A model generated the notes under the pieces. It was not told the origin of the DNA and searched no databases. It saw nothing but the letters and a program-made list of their open reading frames with translations. The position numbers and the translations under genes were made by a program. DNA of 43,705 bases from an uncultured Parabacteroides sp. (GTDB lineage Bacteria > Bacteroidota > Bacteroidia > Bacteroidales > Tannerellaceae): NCBI RefSeq assembly GCF_947855115.1, contig NZ_CANTZW010000035.1, positions 1 to 43,705 on the forward strand. Direction: 5' to 3'. Shown here piece by piece: positions 7,395-16,421 of the stretch (positions are counted from its first letter, which is position 1; each line of letters starts with the position of its first letter).

Positions 7395-7440
7395 AAAAAT
7401 GTCATGTCAATAACATCCATTCGTTATTAACATGACATTT
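7395..7440 (-). terminator. Terminator after pdxA
   Basis: ATGTCATGTCAATAAC (7399-7414) pairs with GTTATTAACATGACAT (7423-7438), a 16-bp stem with one mismatch. Read on the minus strand it is followed by TTTTT. It separates the rlmN-pdxA operon from the lipid operon. Confidence 0.85.
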
Positions 7441-7474
7441 TATGTATTTATCGAAACTCGTCCGGATAAATTCA

Positions 7475-8584
7475 CTATAATCCGGACGTATCGTCGTCTT
7501 TCGTCAAGTCTAATTTCTCATTATCTCCTCCTTTATCGAAATATTGCTTGCGCAATGGATTTGCGGTAGCCTCCTGATACCGCAACCGGTTACGATAGAT
7601 ATCCAATGCCGTATATAAAGCCTGACGGAAAGACTCTTCCGAGGCCACGTTTTGTCCGGCGATATCATAAGCCGTTCCATGCGCCGGAGACGTACGTACG
7701 ATCGGCAATCCTGCCGTATAGTTCACCCCGTCATCCATCGCCAATGTCTTGAAAGGAGCCAACCCCTGATCATGATACATCGCCAAGACTCCATCAAACT
7801 TATCATACATCCGAGAACCAAAGAAACCGTCAGCCGCATAAGGGCCAAAGGACATAACTCCTTTCTTCTCGGCCTCTTGCATCGCCGGAATGATGATTGT
7901 CTCCTCCTCCTTCCCTAGCAACCCGGCATCACCCGCATGAGGGTTCAAGGAAAGAACCGCTATACGCGGTTTCACGATTCCGAAGTCTTGCTTCAACGAT
8001 TGGTTGAAAACACGCAACTTACTCACGATATCGCCCACATTGATGGAAGAGGCAACTTCCGACAATGGGATATGCCCTGTTACCAACGCTACACGAAGAT
8101 CATCTTTCATCAAGATCATCAAGGCTTTTTTATCTGAATTACCAAAACATTTTTCCAAATATTCAGTATGTCCGGGAAAATGGAAATCCTCGTTCTGGAT
8201 ATTGTGCTTATTGATCGGGGCAGTAAGCAATACATCTATGACTCCCCGCTTAATATCCGTAACCGCCGCTTCCAAGGCTTTGAATGCTGCCTCACCGGCA
8301 ACCGGTGTAGATTTCGATAGCTCCACCTTGGTCTCATCCTCCACACAATTAATAACGTTCACACGGTTTATCCCGGCATCCTCCGCATGCGAAATAATAC
8401 TCATATTGATGGGAGGAAGTTCCAACGCCTTCCGATGGTAAGCAGCTATCTTGGATGAGCCATAAATAATCGGCGTACAAAGCTCTGCCATGCGAGTATC
8501 GGAAAAGGTCTTTAATATCACCTCATAACCGATACCATTTATATCTCCGTGGGTAATCCCCACCTTAATCAGTCGTTCTTCCAT
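7475..8584 (-). CDS. pdxA: 4-hydroxythreonine-4-phosphate dehydrogenase
   Basis: The 369-residue cytoplasmic enzyme oxidises 4-phosphohydroxy-L-threonine in the DXP-dependent pathway to pyridoxal 5'-phosphate. It opens with the family start VGITHGDINGIGYEV and carries the metal-binding histidines in FPGHTEYLE, MYHDQGLAPFK and RTSPAHGTAYDIAG. It is slightly longer than the E. coli enzyme because of a polar C-terminal tail. It is the last gene of the rlmN-DUF4837-pdxA operon, 16 bases after its neighbour. No pdxJ or other B6 gene is in the window. Confidence 0.96.
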   Translation of the reverse strand: MEERLIKVGITHGDINGIGYEVILKTFSDTRMAELCTPIIYGSSKIAAYHRKALELPPINMSIISHAEDAGINRVNVINCVEDETKVELSKSTPVAGEAAFKALEAAVTDIKRGVIDVLLTAPINKHNIQNEDFHFPGHTEYLEKCFGNSDKKALMILMKDDLRVALVTGHIPLSEVASSINVGDIVSKLRVFNQSLKQDFGIVKPRIAVLSLNPHAGDAGLLGKEEETIIIPAMQEAEKKGVMSFGPYAADGFFGSRMYDKFDGVLAMYHDQGLAPFKTLAMDDGVNYTAGLPIVRTSPAHGTAYDIAGQNVASEESFRQALYTALDIYRNRLRYQEATANPLRKQYFDKGGDNEKLDLTKDDDTSGL

Positions 8585-8600
8585 ATATTTTGTTTGTTTA

Positions 8601-9638
8601 TTACTTTTTTTCTTTCGGGATATCCAATGTCTCTGTCACCGGCTCATCAAATTCTCCCGGTAAACGCAATGTAAACAAGGCGGCTTCCATCCTACGAATA
8701 AAATTACGCTTATCAGTCTCCGGAGCATATACAAATCCCTCAGCCACAACCACACGATTGTTCTTTTCATCCAAGCGGGTATGACTAACGAACGGACCTC
8801 CCATCATATCTCCTTCCATTCTCCACAAACCGCGCATCACGCCGCAATATTTACCGTTCAACGTTATCGGCGTATACTCCACTCCCGCACGCTTTTCCGT
8901 TTGCATATAAGAGCCAGGGAAAGAACCCGGCAAATTCGCCTTCAATACAGAATCACGTTTCGCAACCAGATATTCTTCCGTAAACGTATCTGGATCGATA
9001 TAAGGGAATGTATATACAATCAAGTCCATACGGCCTGTGTTAGCATTATTGGAAGACCAAAAGAAATCGGTCGTATCCTTATAGTACGTGAAATTAGCCG
9101 GAGCGTTTAACATTACGTTAAAGTCGTTTTTCAGGTTATCCATAACCACCATGCTATATTCCTTTTGCAATTGCTCTATCGCACGGTTCATCTCCATTTT
9201 CACGAAGAAATTGACCAACGCTTTCTCATGGCTCTTTGAGTATTCAACGATAGATTCCGTGTCGGGCGCTTTCAACGAAACAACGACTTGTCCCCTAGCC
9301 CAGACATTATTCTCGTAACTTACAGAAACTTTCGTATAAATAGCAGGATCTATCGTAACCACCAATATATTTCTGACATAGCGTAGCAAACCTGTAAAAT
9401 CCTTCGGTTGTACATAAGTTATCTTCAATGAAGGCTCGGCTTGCGGCAATCCGGGCACCGAAGAGGCCAACTCAGACTTTACCGCCTCCCCCGCAGGACC
9501 TTTCCAGTCCTTTTGATCCATAACCACGACAACCTCATAAGCGAAGCCTGTAGCCTGAGTCATCACAGAACCTGAATTACATGCTCCCATCAAAATAAGA
9601 AGCAGCAACATACTGATGAATAAAGAACGTGTTTTCAT
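8601..9638 (-). CDS. DUF4837-type lipoprotein
   Basis: The 345-residue product has a lipoprotein signal ending in LMGAC (Cys20). The rest is soluble and rich in beta strands, and matches my memory of DUF4837, a Bacteroidetes envelope family with no known function. The start at 9638 is chosen because it begins the signal peptide; the open frame runs further upstream into the rlmN gene without a plausible leader. It lies between rlmN and pdxA, both 16 bases away, so the three are likely one transcript. Functional links to either neighbour are not obvious. Confidence 0.82.
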   Translation of the reverse strand: MKTRSLFISMLLLLILMGACNSGSVMTQATGFAYEVVVVMDQKDWKGPAGEAVKSELASSVPGLPQAEPSLKITYVQPKDFTGLLRYVRNILVVTIDPAIYTKVSVSYENNVWARGQVVVSLKAPDTESIVEYSKSHEKALVNFFVKMEMNRAIEQLQKEYSMVVMDNLKNDFNVMLNAPANFTYYKDTTDFFWSSNNANTGRMDLIVYTFPYIDPDTFTEEYLVAKRDSVLKANLPGSFPGSYMQTEKRAGVEYTPITLNGKYCGVMRGLWRMEGDMMGGPFVSHTRLDEKNNRVVVAEGFVYAPETDKRNFIRRMEAALFTLRLPGEFDEPVTETLDIPKEKK

Positions 9639-9654
9639 ACCTGTGTGTTTTATA

Positions 9655-10686
9655 TTATACAAATGTAATATTTTTTGCGGTAGAAAGCATTCCACACGCT
9701 GCGAAAATATCCTCTCCTCGCGATGCTCTTATCGTGCATACAATCCCTTTAGTATTTAAGAAATCCCGAAACATTTCCATCTTCGCGATGTCAGAAGTCT
9801 CCAAAGGCACATTCGGTATCGCATGAAAACGAATCAAGTTTACCCGGCAAGGAATTCCTCTCAATAAACAGCTCAATGCCTCAGCATGTTTCAAGCTATC
9901 GTTTAAATCTTTAAAAACGATATACTCAAAAGAGACTCGCCGTTGATGTGAGAAATCATATTGTTTGATTAAATCAATCACCTCTCTCGCCGGGAATGGC
10001 TTTTCGACCGGCATCAATGAAAGGCGTTCTTCCGGATAGGGAGAATGCAAGCTTACAGCCAAATGGCATTCACTCTCCTCCAAGAAACGTCGCAAACCTT
10101 TCATCACACCGATGGTTGAAACCGTAATACGTTTCGGGCTCCACGCATACCCATACGAAGCCGTAAGTATTTCCAATACCTTAAAAAGCTCATCCGCGTT
10201 ATCTAACGGCTCTCCCATTCCCATGAATACGATATTTGTCAACGAATCATTTTCCGGCAAGGACTGAATCTGATTCAATATCTGGTTTGCCGTCAGGTTT
10301 GCCGTGAAGCCTTGTTTTCCCGTCATGCAAAACAGGCAATTCATCTTACATCCGACTTGCGAAGAGACACAGAGAGTAGCCCGGTCATCCGTTGGTATAT
10401 AAACAGACTCCACAAAGTGCCCGGGGCCTGCGGCATATAGATATTTGATCGTACCATCTTTTGATTTTTGATATTCAGACGGTGGATAAGTACCGATCTC
10501 GAATGAATCCTCCAATAAGGAACGTTTGGCTACCGCTATATTCGTCATATCGGAAATCCGGGTTATTTTCTTCTTATAAATCCAATCGGCCATTTGCTTG
10601 GCCGCATACGCAGGAAGCCCCACCTCGGACGCGACATCTTTCAGTTCAGCCAAAGTCATTCCTAATAATTGCCTTTTATCACTCAT
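9655..10686 (-). CDS. rlmN: 23S rRNA A2503 / tRNA A37 C2-methyltransferase
   Basis: The 343-residue radical-SAM enzyme methylates C2 of adenine 2503 in 23S rRNA and, in E. coli, adenine 37 of some tRNAs. The CxxxCxxC cluster motif is at Cys113, Cys117 and Cys120 (VGCKMNCLFCMTGKQG). The C-terminal mechanistic cysteine is in FAACGM (Cys331). The IVFMGMGEPLDN and ISTIGV-like segments are also typical (here VSTIGVMKGL). It is the first gene of its operon, with a TATTTTTG promoter element 23 bases upstream. Confidence 0.96.
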   Translation of the reverse strand: MSDKRQLLGMTLAELKDVASEVGLPAYAAKQMADWIYKKKITRISDMTNIAVAKRSLLEDSFEIGTYPPSEYQKSKDGTIKYLYAAGPGHFVESVYIPTDDRATLCVSSQVGCKMNCLFCMTGKQGFTANLTANQILNQIQSLPENDSLTNIVFMGMGEPLDNADELFKVLEILTASYGYAWSPKRITVSTIGVMKGLRRFLEESECHLAVSLHSPYPEERLSLMPVEKPFPAREVIDLIKQYDFSHQRRVSFEYIVFKDLNDSLKHAEALSCLLRGIPCRVNLIRFHAIPNVPLETSDIAKMEMFRDFLNTKGIVCTIRASRGEDIFAACGMLSTAKNITFV

Positions 10687-10708
10687 GCTATCGATATTTT
10701 CTTATTTA

Positions 10709-10716
10709 CAAAAATA
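10709..10716 (-). promoter_or_regulatory. -7 promoter element for rlmN
   Basis: The minus strand reads TATTTTTG, fitting TAnnTTTG, 22 bases before the rlmN ATG. It directly follows the terminator of the upstream operon. Confidence 0.55.
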
Positions 10717-10735
10717 CGAGAAATATTCCACAAAA

Positions 10736-10793
10736 TAAAAATCCCCTCTTTCGCCGTCGATATGGATTTATACAGACAACGAAAAAGAGGATC
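10736..10793 (-). terminator. Terminator after the PpiD-like gene
   Basis: On the minus strand ATCCTCTTTTTCG pairs imperfectly with CGAAAGAGGGGAT across a long loop and is followed by TTTTATTTTG. It ends the coaX-to-ppiD operon. Confidence 0.65.
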
Positions 10794-10817
10794 TATCTTT
10801 AATAAAAATACTCCCTA

Positions 10818-12953
10818 TTAATAGAAGCGGATACGATTATCTTCTACGTCCGCGCTGTTGATCAAGGATTGAATAGCTTGGAAACCTACACGATATGCGT
10901 TCGAAGCATCCAACGCACGGATTTCCTCGGCCTCGTTAAACTCCTTACCGTCTTTATTCCTTGCGTACACCTTGAATACATACACACCATTGTTACCCTT
11001 AACCGGAGCGCTTACTTGGTCTACTTGGGCCATAGAAATCATAGCGTTCAAATTCGGTTCGATACCGATTCCCGCAATACGGCGGGTACCAAAATTCACG
11101 AACTTAACAGAGTCTACCGAAGCACCCATCGCCTCAGCGTATGCCTCAACAGATGTCAAGTTCTTAGCAGCCAATTCTTGAGCGATCTTATCTCCTTTCT
11201 TCTGAGCGGCCAATTCAGCCCTCAAAGCCGGAGCGACCATATCAACCGGACGATAGCCTTCAGAAATACTTCCCTCTACTGCGGCCACGACAAACTTATC
11301 ACTACACTCAAATATCTCAGAGATAGCCCCCTTATCATTTTGGAATGCCCAACGGATCACCGGACGCGAATTCTTAATAGAACCTAACAATTGATCATCC
11401 GTAGTAACCGTAGCACCCGAAATCAAGTTATAACCAGCCTCCTTTGCGTTCTCCTCCAATTTAGTCATAGAGTTATTTTTAGAGACGAACTGGTTCAACT
11501 CGTTATAAATATTACTATATGTCTTAGAGCTAGGAGATACAGTCATATCAATATCCGCAATCTTATATTTTTCTACGTTTCCTGTTTTCTCCGTTACTTT
11601 TATAAGGTGAGTACCATACAAAGACTTCACGGTCACAACCTCATTCAATGGGGTTGAGAAAACCGCCTTCTTAAAATCCTCATTCACACCTCTTAATGCG
11701 GTAACTTCTGTAAACCAACCAAGTTCACCACCATTCTCTGCAGCTTGGTCCGCAGAATATTTTTTAGCTAATTCAGCAAAATCAGCACCACCTTTCAATG
11801 CGCCCATCAAACTATCGGCCAAAGCTTTTGTCTCAGCCTCAGACTTTCCGGCTAACATGATGTGGCTAACTTTTACAGAATCCGGCGCGACAGTTTTATC
11901 CACAAGCTTAAACATTCTGTATTTGTCATTATCGAATACAGGACCATAAACAGCGCCTACCTCTGAAGTCGTCGCAAATTGCTTCATCTCCGGATCCAAA
12001 GCCTTCTCCGTAAAGAAAGCATCAACATAAGGAATCTCGGAATTCTCGTTTACGATATCGGCCACTCTTTCAGATGTAGCCAATTCCTCTTTCAGACTCT
12101 CGATATCAGCCTGTGCCTTATCATAATCCTCTTTACTTGGACGGATATCTACCGCAATGTATTTTATCACCTTAGATTCCTTTTGCTTGTAAAGCTCTTT
12201 ACGTTGATTATACAACTTCTCTATCTCGCTCTTGCTTACTTCGATCGTTGAATCCGGAATTGTAGCGTACGATTGCATAGCATAAACAATATCCGAGTTC
12301 TCGGCATTGCCATTATAAGCTTCCTTCGCATCCAAAGAATTCGCAGAAATAGCCTTGCTCAATAAAGTCGTATACTTCTGCTCCAAACGTTGACGCTTGA
12401 TATTCTTCTCCCAGAACAACCAGAAATTCTGAGCCTGAATCAATTGCGCTTGTTGATCTGCCGGGTAACTGGCGATATTATCAGAATCGATTTGCTTCAA
12501 GAAATTCAACAGTGCCGCCTTATCAAAAGCACCGGTCTGAGGATTTGTAAACATTTGCATTTGTTGAATCAACGGAGAGATATTCTCACCTTGAACCATA
12601 TCAAACAATTCTTCCGGGCTTACTCCCATACCTAATTTAGCGGTGGCCTCGTCCAACACAACCTCTTGCACCATCTCATCAAATACAGACTGGCGAATCT
12701 GTGTCATATATTCCTCGGGCAGGCTGGTTGAACCGGATTGCATCTTATACATCTCGGTCATCTCATCAACACGACCTTGATAATCTTGAATTTTCACGAC
12801 CTCTCCATTGATCTCCGCGATCCGCTCTTGCGATTGTCTAAAATAGGTAGAACCTGAATTTAAAAAGTCTCCAATGATAAAAGCGAACAATGCTAAACCC
12901 ACTACGAGTACTAACAGTCCTGCTTTGCTTCTAATTTTTTCCAGCGTAGCCAT
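10818..12953 (-). CDS. ppiD: PpiD/SurA-like membrane-anchored peptidyl-prolyl isomerase
   Basis: The 711-residue protein has one N-terminal membrane helix (residues 12-30) and a large periplasmic part. A SurA/PpiD-type chaperone region (about 40-200) comes first. One parvulin domain (about 360-455, starting VKVSHIMLAGK, with GGADFAELAKKYSAD and GGELGWF) follows, then a second, isomerase-like or degenerate C-terminal region. It should assist folding of exported proteins next to the Sec channel, as PpiD does in E. coli. It is the last gene of the coaX operon but has its own TATCTTTG element about 48 bases upstream, so it may be expressed independently. Confidence 0.92.
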   Translation of the reverse strand: MATLEKIRSKAGLLVLVVGLALFAFIIGDFLNSGSTYFRQSQERIAEINGEVVKIQDYQGRVDEMTEMYKMQSGSTSLPEEYMTQIRQSVFDEMVQEVVLDEATAKLGMGVSPEELFDMVQGENISPLIQQMQMFTNPQTGAFDKAALLNFLKQIDSDNIASYPADQQAQLIQAQNFWLFWEKNIKRQRLEQKYTTLLSKAISANSLDAKEAYNGNAENSDIVYAMQSYATIPDSTIEVSKSEIEKLYNQRKELYKQKESKVIKYIAVDIRPSKEDYDKAQADIESLKEELATSERVADIVNENSEIPYVDAFFTEKALDPEMKQFATTSEVGAVYGPVFDNDKYRMFKLVDKTVAPDSVKVSHIMLAGKSEAETKALADSLMGALKGGADFAELAKKYSADQAAENGGELGWFTEVTALRGVNEDFKKAVFSTPLNEVVTVKSLYGTHLIKVTEKTGNVEKYKIADIDMTVSPSSKTYSNIYNELNQFVSKNNSMTKLEENAKEAGYNLISGATVTTDDQLLGSIKNSRPVIRWAFQNDKGAISEIFECSDKFVVAAVEGSISEGYRPVDMVAPALRAELAAQKKGDKIAQELAAKNLTSVEAYAEAMGASVDSVKFVNFGTRRIAGIGIEPNLNAMISMAQVDQVSAPVKGNNGVYVFKVYARNKDGKEFNEAEEIRALDASNAYRVGFQAIQSLINSADVEDNRIRFY

Positions 12954-13000
12954 TTATCTTTATTATTTTTTTAAGTTTATTATTTCACATTTTAAGGGCA

Positions 13001-13008
13001 CAAAGATA
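13001..13008 (-). promoter_or_regulatory. -7 promoter element for the PpiD-like gene
   Basis: The minus strand reads TATCTTTG, fitting TAnnTTTG, 47 bases before the ATG, in the 96-base gap after the CNNM gene. Confidence 0.5.
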
Positions 13009-13049
13009 TGAAAAAAAGGAAATTCCACAGCATATAATCTTTTTTTTTA

Positions 13050-14303
13050 TCAAATCCCTATTTTCATACGTACGAGTTCGATCTTTGTAGCCGTTACTTT
13101 GATTATTTTAAACGAATATTTATCGACTTGGATTGTCTCGTTCAATTTAGGGAATTTTTGATAGAAGTGTAAGATGAAACCAGCGATAGTGACATAATCG
13201 TCCGACTCCGGAAGATCTAACCCAAACATCTCATTCAAGGTATCAATCTCTATCCTACCAGACAACAAATACTCATTCTCTGAGACTTTTTTGGCCACAT
13301 GCGACTTCATATCATGCTCATCCTCAATCTCTCCAAAAATCTCCTCCACCAAATCTTCCAATGTCACGATACCCGATGTACCGCCAAACTCATCCACAAC
13401 AACAGCCAAGCTCTTCTTCTCTTGCATCAGCAGTTTCATCAGTTTATTCGCCGCCATTGTCTCCGGTACGATCGATACACTGCGGATATGCTGAGTCCAA
13501 TCTTCCGGGTTCTTGAAAAGTTCAGATGAATGAAGATACCCGATAATATCGTCAATATTCTCATTATACACCAGTATCTTAGATAGTCCGGTCTCAATAA
13601 ACCGAGTACGCAGTTCCTCTACCGTTGCCGAAGTATCACAGGCCACGATTTCTGTCCTGGGTACGATACAATCTCTCAACCGGACATTCGAGAAATCTAA
13701 GGCATTCTGGAAAATCTTCACCTCAGTGTCCATATCCGAATTTTGCGGAGCGTCTTCTAGACTTTGCTGTATAAAATAGTCTAAGTCTACCTTCCCTAAT
13801 ACTTGCGGCGAATATTTCAGGTTCTTTACTCCTCCCAACTTCAAAATCAGGAAAGACAGCAGGGATGAGAATTTTGAGATCGGATACAGGACAATATAGA
13901 TTATAAATAAGGGTATCGCAAATATATTGAGTGACAAATTAGGATTCAACTTAAATATGGTTTTGGGAATGAACTCCCCCGCAAACAAGATCAAGATCGT
14001 AGATATCACAGATTGAAAAAGAACGATCAAAGCCTCATTCGCAACCACTTTAGCAATAAATGGCTCCAACACAATTGCCATCTGAAGGCCATAAACCACC
14101 AAAGCGATATTATTTCCTACCAACATGGTAGAGATAAACAAATTTGGATTACGATAAAAAATACCCAGTATCTTACTGGACAGACTACGCTCCTTCTTAT
14201 CCAGCTCGAAACGGAGCTTATTGGAGGAGATAAAAGCAATCTCCATCCCGGAAAAGAATGCGGAAAATGCGAGGGAAATTAAAATGTAAGTCAGCGTTCC
14301 CAC
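13050..14303 (-). CDS. CNNM/CBS-domain membrane protein (HlyC/CorC family)
   Basis: The 417-residue protein has a CNNM (DUF21) membrane domain in residues 1-180, beginning ISLAFSAFFSGMEIAFIS. Two CBS domains follow, around DCIVPRTEIVACD and SVSIVPETMAANKLM. A CorC/HlyC transporter-associated domain (YLLSGRIEIDTLNEMFGL onward) ends the protein. The family is linked to magnesium or cobalt transport, often as an exporter; 'hemolysin' is a historical name. It has a GTG start directly behind the lptC stop (TAA-G-GTG). Its place in an LPS/foldase operon does not itself indicate its substrate. Confidence 0.9.
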   Translation of the reverse strand: MGTLTYILISLAFSAFFSGMEIAFISSNKLRFELDKKERSLSSKILGIFYRNPNLFISTMLVGNNIALVVYGLQMAIVLEPFIAKVVANEALIVLFQSVISTILILFAGEFIPKTIFKLNPNLSLNIFAIPLFIIYIVLYPISKFSSLLSFLILKLGGVKNLKYSPQVLGKVDLDYFIQQSLEDAPQNSDMDTEVKIFQNALDFSNVRLRDCIVPRTEIVACDTSATVEELRTRFIETGLSKILVYNENIDDIIGYLHSSELFKNPEDWTQHIRSVSIVPETMAANKLMKLLMQEKKSLAVVVDEFGGTSGIVTLEDLVEEIFGEIEDEHDMKSHVAKKVSENEYLLSGRIEIDTLNEMFGLDLPESDDYVTIAGFILHFYQKFPKLNETIQVDKYSFKIIKVTATKIELVRMKIGI

Positions 14304-14304
14304 C

Positions 14305-14970
14305 TTAATTGCTTTTTATAGAATCTATTTTCGACACATTCACCCGGATACTATCCCCCTGTTCTGCTTGTACCGTATCGACCGGAGCATCACTGACAGG
14401 GAAAATACCTTGTGAGTTAAATATCTTGTACTGAGTCATATTTTGGTTCGACTCGAAACCTATACCTGTTATAATCTTATCTTCTTGCTCAATACGCATA
14501 TACTTATCGGAATAAACCTTCTCTTTTTTCTGATCCCAGAATAATTGGGAAGTCTCAAAATGCTCTCCTTGCAAGCTTTCCACCTCAACATTGCCAATTA
14601 ATTCCCAAAGCCCTTTTTTATCATAATAATAAGCAGTATCTGCCTTAATACTTGCCTCGGTTTGGAATAAGGTATCAAACTTCTCCACACAAATTCCTTC
14701 CGGGAAATACCAATGAGGTTCTGCCGCCTTTCCATAAATCTGCCATTCCTTCGCTTTCAGGCGATATCTTGTAATACCCGAATCGGAGATCAAGGAAGAC
14801 ACATCGGTAGCTTTCATTGTATAAGTCTTGTCCGGATCAAACACAACATCAACCACCTCCTTATGTTCCTTGCTGCAAGAGGCTGAAAACAAAAGAAGCA
14901 TAACAACCACCACGAAGGTAGTTGTTATGCCTTTATTTCCCGTTTTACAATGAAAACGATGTACTATCAT
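14305..14970 (-). CDS. lptC: LPS export protein LptC
   Basis: The 221-residue protein has an N-terminal hydrophobic segment ending in LFSASC, so it may be a lipoprotein (Cys32) rather than a bitopic membrane protein as in E. coli. The rest is a beta-jellyroll LptC domain. Recognisable strands are RYRLKAKEWQIYGKA, YYDKKGLWELIGNVEVES and the terminal IFNSQGIFPV. LptC passes lipopolysaccharide from the LptBFG transporter to the LptA bridge. The start at 14970 is two bases after the upstream TPR gene's stop, a better fit than the in-frame ATG at 15003. LptE is encoded about 12 kb away. Confidence 0.88.
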   Translation of the reverse strand: MIVHRFHCKTGNKGITTTFVVVVMLLLFSASCSKEHKEVVDVVFDPDKTYTMKATDVSSLISDSGITRYRLKAKEWQIYGKAAEPHWYFPEGICVEKFDTLFQTEASIKADTAYYYDKKGLWELIGNVEVESLQGEHFETSQLFWDQKKEKVYSDKYMRIEQEDKIITGIGFESNQNMTQYKIFNSQGIFPVSDAPVDTVQAEQGDSIRVNVSKIDSIKSN

Positions 14971-14972
14971 AA

Positions 14973-16337
14973 TTACCGAATCGTTGTACGCTCTCCGATC
15001 CAACCACCGACAGTGAAAGGTTTCCCTTTCTCCAAATCCGGGTGCATGAAGATCTCCTCCGTAGAAGGAAGATGAGCACGATAAGAAGAAATTAATGAGT
15101 TAGCTTCCTCCGCAACACTTGGATCTACTTGTTTAGCTTTCTCAAATTTATCGATAGCGGCATTATAAGCAGCTCTCGCCAATACTCCGTCATTGGGATA
15201 AACAGACTTAGCAGTAGCCGCATACATCTTACCGATCAACATATAAGGAACTCCGGAAGCAGGGTTCATCTCTGCTGACTTCTGACAATATTGTCTTGCT
15301 TTAGAGTAAGAATTTTGCTCGAACAAAAGCAATGCGATCATATAGTAATCATCAGCTTTCGCGGCGTTATCTGTCTCCAAGTTTGCAGCCTCCTCGAAAA
15401 ACTTGATAGCCGTATCGTAATCCTTAGCTTTTACAGCTTGTTTTCCCAGACCAACCGCAGCGTCAGCACTAGGCTCCAATTTATAAGCATAACCTGAAGC
15501 GGCAAAGTAAGCGTCAATCTCTTGGCAACGCATTCTTCTTAACAAAGAAACGACTTGTTTCAAATACTCCAAATTATCTTTGTTTTCTTCAATCTTAGCA
15601 GCATATAAGCCTTGCAAGGTCTCACAATCTGCAGCACCACTATTTGCGAAAGCATTATCTACACCCGCCTTATACGCAGTCACAGCATCTGCCTCCTTTT
15701 GATTGTTCGCTGCCTGCGCCGCCTTTAGCTGAGCATCCAATCCACCAGAAGCCTTCAAATAATCTTGAATATATTGCTCCTTGAAATTGGGATCGTTTAC
15801 CATTTTCTTCATTGAGGCAAAAGCATACAAAGAAAGACCTAGAGCCTCCGTATTATCACCCTTCTCATCCACTATTTCTTTTAACCAATCATAAGCTTGG
15901 TTGTAATCAGCGTTATCTCCTGTCTGCGCAAAATAGTCCTGGACCTTACGAGCCACAATCCAGTCTTTCCCATATCTACGATCGTTTCCGAAATATTTGA
16001 CGCGTTTATCATAAACAGCCATCAAATCATCAATAAGAGCCTTTTTCTTTGCGGCATCTTTCTCTTGGGCGATTTTCCAACCCATAATTCTCACACCGTA
16101 CAAATAGATGTCTTTCGTAGCGGCAGGACACTCATCGTACACGATTTTCCAGAATTCATAGGCGTCTTTGAAGTTTCCGGCTTTCGCGTAAGGAACAAAC
16201 AAGCTGATATTGGTAATACAGCGTACGCTATCCTCGCCAGAACCAAACTGTGTACCATTATCTACTCCTTTCTGCGCATAAGCACCCAACGTACCCATAG
16301 TACATCCAAGCGCTAGTAATAAAACTTTGATCTTCAT
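14973..16337 (-). CDS. Exported tetratricopeptide-repeat protein
   Basis: The 454-residue protein has a cleavable signal peptide (cleavage likely after GAYAQ, residue 22) and then helical TPR-type repeats. The clearest are KAKDYDTAIKFFEEAANLE and NSYSKARQYCQKSAEMNP, around residues 305-360. It should be a soluble periplasmic or outer-membrane-associated scaffold. I recognise it as a family conserved in Bacteroidales but do not know a function. It sits directly before lptC and after an outer-membrane beta-barrel candidate in the coaX operon, so a role in envelope assembly is a fair inference. Confidence 0.85.
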   Translation of the reverse strand: MKIKVLLLALGCTMGTLGAYAQKGVDNGTQFGSGEDSVRCITNISLFVPYAKAGNFKDAYEFWKIVYDECPAATKDIYLYGVRIMGWKIAQEKDAAKKKALIDDLMAVYDKRVKYFGNDRRYGKDWIVARKVQDYFAQTGDNADYNQAYDWLKEIVDEKGDNTEALGLSLYAFASMKKMVNDPNFKEQYIQDYLKASGGLDAQLKAAQAANNQKEADAVTAYKAGVDNAFANSGAADCETLQGLYAAKIEENKDNLEYLKQVVSLLRRMRCQEIDAYFAASGYAYKLEPSADAAVGLGKQAVKAKDYDTAIKFFEEAANLETDNAAKADDYYMIALLLFEQNSYSKARQYCQKSAEMNPASGVPYMLIGKMYAATAKSVYPNDGVLARAAYNAAIDKFEKAKQVDPSVAEEANSLISSYRAHLPSTEEIFMHPDLEKGKPFTVGGWIGERTTIR

Positions 16338-16421
16338 ATCTCTTTCTATTAAAGTTAGCTATAATGTTATATTCCTTCAAAAAAATATCATACTCATTAG
16401 ACCACTCCGGTCATTCCCGGT